A DNA stretch of 64,000 nucleotides from Burkholderia ubonensis. Its GTDB lineage: Bacteria > Pseudomonadota > Gammaproteobacteria > Burkholderiales > Burkholderiaceae. The notes under the pieces are model-generated. The model worked only from the letters and a program-made list of their open reading frames with translations, did no database searches and was not told where the DNA came from. A program made the position numbers and the translations under genes. Location: positions 620,001-684,000 of the forward strand of contig NZ_CP013422.1 of NCBI RefSeq assembly GCF_001718695.1, written 5' to 3'. This document shows, piece by piece, positions 61,554 to 64,000 of this stretch (position 1 is the first letter of the stretch; every line of letters begins with the position of its first letter).

Positions 61554-63471
61554 TCGTCGGCACCGCGGGGCACATCGATCACGGCAAGACGACGCTGGTG
61601 CGCGCGCTGACCGGCGTCGACACCGATCGCCTGAAGGAAGAGAAGGCGCGCGGCATCTCGATCGAGCTCGGGTATGCGTATGCGCCGCTCGACAACGGCG
61701 ACGTGCTCGGCCTGATCGACGTGCCCGGACACGAAAAACTCATCCATACGATGGCGGCCGGCGCGTGCGGGATCGACTTCGCGCTGCTCGTGATCGCCGC
61801 CGACGACGGCGTGATGCCGCAGACGCGCGAGCATTTCGCGATCCTGCAGTTGCTCGGCGTCACCCACGGCGCGATCGCGCTGACGAAGGGCGATCGCGTC
61901 GACGACGCGCGGCGCGCGCACGTGCGCGACGAGATCGCCGCATGGCTGCACGATTCGACGCTGGCCGAGGCGCCGGTCTTCGAAACCTGCGCGACCGATG
62001 CGGCCGATACCGGCGTCGCGGCGCTCAAGCGTCATCTGGCCGATGCGGCGATCGCGTGGCGCGCGCGGCGCGACGACGGGCTGTTCCGGCTCGCGGTCGA
62101 CCGCGTGTTCACGCTGGCGGGGCAGGGCACGGTCGTGACCGGCACCGCGTTCGCCGGCCACGCGAACACCGGCGAGACGCTCGCGATCGTGCGCACCGGC
62201 CGCGCGGCGCGCGTGCGCAGCATTCATGCGCAGAACCGGCCGGTCGACGTCGGACACGCGGGCGAGCGATGCGCGCTGAATCTCGCCGGCGTCGACAAGG
62301 CCGACGTCGAGCGTGGTGACACGGTTGCGGATGCGCGGCTCGTCGCGACGTCGCCGCGCATCGACGTCGAGTTGACGCTGCTCGCGGATGCGGGGTTGAC
62401 GCTCACGCACTGGGCGCCGCTGCACGTCCATCTCGGCACGCTGCATCGGGTCGCGCACGTCGCGCTGCTCGACGGCGATTCGCTCGCGGCGGGCCAGCGG
62501 ATGCGCGTGCAACTGGTGTTCGACGAGCCGGTGTTCGCGCTGCCGGGCGACCGCTTCATCGTGCGCAATCCGCAGGCGACGCGCACCGTCGGCGGCGGCC
62601 GCGTGCTCGATCCGTTCGGCCCCGCGCGCAAGCGCCGCACGCCCGCGCGCCGCGCGTGGCTCGACGCGCTCGCGGCGTGGCTCGACGAGGGGCGGCTCGA
62701 CGCGCTGCTCGCACAGGCGCCGCTCGGCCTTCCGCGCGCGACGCTCACGCACCTGACCGGTTTCGCGCCGGACGCGCTGACGTTGCCCGACGACGCGCTG
62801 GCGATCGGCCAGCACGGTCCCGCGGCGAACGACGGCTGCGTGATCGCGCGCGAGCACTGGCGTGCGCTGCAGGCGAAAACGCTCGACACGCTGCGTGCGT
62901 ATCACGAGCGCGTGCCGGACGAGCAGGGGCTCGATGCGGCGCGTTTGCGCCGGATAGCCGCGCCGCTCGTCGACGACGTGCTGTGGCGTGCGCTCGTCGA
63001 CGTGCTGGTCGACGGCGGCGAAGCGGCGCGAAGCGGCCCGTGGCTGCATCTGCCGTCGCACGCGGTGAGTCTGGATGCGCGCGAGGAGGCGCTCGCGCAG
63101 ACGCTGTTGCCGCTCGTGCGGGACGTTTCGATCCGCCGTGGGTGCGCGATCTCGCCGGCGCGACCGGCGCGGCCGAGGAGGCGGTGCGCGCGCTGCTGCG
63201 CAAGCTCGCGCGGCGCGGCGACGTGCATCAGGTCGTGCGCGACCTGTTCTATCACGCGGACGTGGCGCGCGAACTGGCCGTGCTCGTTGCGCAGCTCGCG
63301 CAGGCGCGCGCGGGCGGCGTGGATGCCGCGACGTTCCGCGATGCAACGGGGCTCGGCCGCAAGCGCGCGATCCAGATCCTCGAATTCTTCGATCGGGTTG
63401 GGTATACTCGCTTCCACCGCGATCTTCACTTCCTGCGCCCTGATAGCGGCTGGCTCGATACGACGGCGTAG
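61550..63471 (+). pseudogene. selB: Selenocysteine-specific elongation factor SelB with a one-base deletion
   Basis: G1 loop [21 protein letters not shown]3 [10 protein letters not shown], and a translation-factor core are intact to about 63110. Winged-helix domains that bind the SECIS follow. Near 63115-63123 the frame must shift by one for [15 protein letters not shown] to continue to [13 protein letters not shown] at 63471. One lost base restores 640 residues, the usual length. As written the last winged helices, which read the mRNA hairpin, are lost. Confidence 0.9.
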
Positions 63472-63491
63472 GTATCTGTTTTTTCTCCCAA

Positions 63492-63587
63492 GGAAGGCAT
63501 TCGTATCCGGTGGTACGGCCGGACTTCAAATCCGGTTAGGGGCGTCAGACGCTCCTGGGTAGGTTCGACTCCTGCTGCCTTCCGCCA
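63492..63587 (+). tRNA. selC: tRNA-Sec (anticodon UCA)
   Basis: 96 bases including encoded CCA. An eight-base-pair acceptor stem (GGAAGGCA with TGCCTTCC) and the anticodon loop CTTCAAA with UCA at 63526-63528 are diagnostic. A long variable arm (GGGGCGTCAGACGCTCC) and a GGTTCGACTCC T-arm follow. It starts 20 bases after the selB stop and completes the selenocysteine set. It appears intact. Confidence 0.97.
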
Positions 63588-63641
63588 GTCAACGCTTGTC
63601 GCGCATTCCGCGCGACTTCCGTAAATGCGCCTCAGGCCGCT

Positions 63642-63680
63642 AATGCCGCTCAGTTGAGCAACTGAACGGCATTTTCGTTT
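63642..63680 (+). terminator. Intrinsic terminator after selC
   Basis: AATGCCG-C-TCAGTT pairs with AACTGA-A-CGGCATT around GAGC, followed by TTCGTTTT. Probably ends the selC transcript. Confidence 0.8.
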
Positions 63681-63783
63681 TACGAAGAGCGCGGTAGTAG
63701 AGGCTGCCCTGAGAGGTCGACTTTTCGGCACGATGCTGAGCTTGCGAATATGCCATCACCGCGCCGGCGACATCATCAGAGCG

Positions 63784-64000
63784 TCATTTCGACTGGAACG
63801 TCGGTGCGCGCTTGTCGAGAAAAGCCGCCGTACCTTCGGCCTTGTCCTCCGTCGCCGCGCACACCGCGAACAGCGCACGCTCGAGGCTCAAGGCCTGCTC
63901 GAGGCTCGCCTCGACCCCCTGGTTGACGGCCGTGATGGCGAGCCGCGTTGCGATGGGAGCATTCGCGGCGATCTGATTCAGAATCTGCTCCGCGCGCGCG
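63784..64000 (-). CDS. Enoyl-CoA hydratase/isomerase family protein, C-terminal part only
   Basis: The minus strand ends in TGA at 63784. The last 72 codons read ITAVNQGVEASLEQALSLER, then LFAVCAATEDKAEGTAAFLD and KRAPTFQSK: the usual C-terminal helix of crotonase-fold enzymes. The start and active site lie beyond the window. Beta-oxidation or related acyl-CoA chemistry by family; the exact substrate is unknown. Confidence 0.9.
   Translation of the reverse strand, partial: ARAEQILNQIAANAPIATRLAITAVNQGVEASLEQALSLERALFAVCAATEDKAEGTAAFLDKRAPTFQSK

Overview
The window is high-GC DNA whose gene order and content point to a Burkholderia of the cepacia complex, probably the second chromosome. This rests on the sdhAB-sdhE-gltA block, the leuCDB-asd-fimV-truA-trpF-trpB-trpA-accD-folC-purF-metZ run, a complete bce-II (cepacian exopolysaccharide) cluster, an OmpC-type porin and the codon bias. 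No database search was possible; family names come from motifs and remembered homologues.

Layout. 1-3999: end of the succinate dehydrogenase operon (sdhA partial, sdhB, sdhE) and citrate synthase, closed by a strong terminator. 3999-6823: an AraC regulator, a glyoxalase-fold protein and a DUF1479 dioxygenase-like protein. 7068-15044: an indole-3-acetamide route to auxin (iaaH and iaaM homologues) enclosing a LysR regulator, a frameshifted MFS exporter, a small unknown protein and a Rieske oxygenase alpha/beta pair. 15059-16413: a glutathione S-transferase, a decayed cupin gene and an inverted repeat. 16521-35030: the long housekeeping run for leucine, aspartate-family, tryptophan, fatty-acid, folate, purine and methionine synthesis. 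It carries a solitary DNA adenine methyltransferase between trpB and trpA, a possible Thr/Ile-rich leader peptide before asd, and a SAM-II riboswitch plus terminator before metZ.

35088-49962: the bce-II cluster (bceM, N, O, a secreted propeller protein, Q, R, S, T, U). Together these make GDP-D-rhamnose and UDP-glucose, join and flip the repeat unit, and acylate it. A 16-bp tandem duplication breaks the two-domain glycosyltransferase bceR. The cluster also holds a 47-codon membrane peptide gene, a 9-bp VNTR and a degenerate 14-bp minisatellite of about 24 units.

50243-54240: an HU-like protein with a lysine-rich tail, a PhnB-like protein, a porin and a YihY/BrkB membrane protein. 54381-63587: a selenocysteine module with formate dehydrogenase-N (fdnG with in-frame UGA and SECIS hairpin, fdnH, fdnI), fdhE, selA, selB and tRNA-Sec (selC). 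fdhE, selA and selB each carry one apparent single-base indel, so the pathway is either decaying in this strain or was mis-sequenced. The window ends inside an enoyl-CoA hydratase-like gene on the minus strand.
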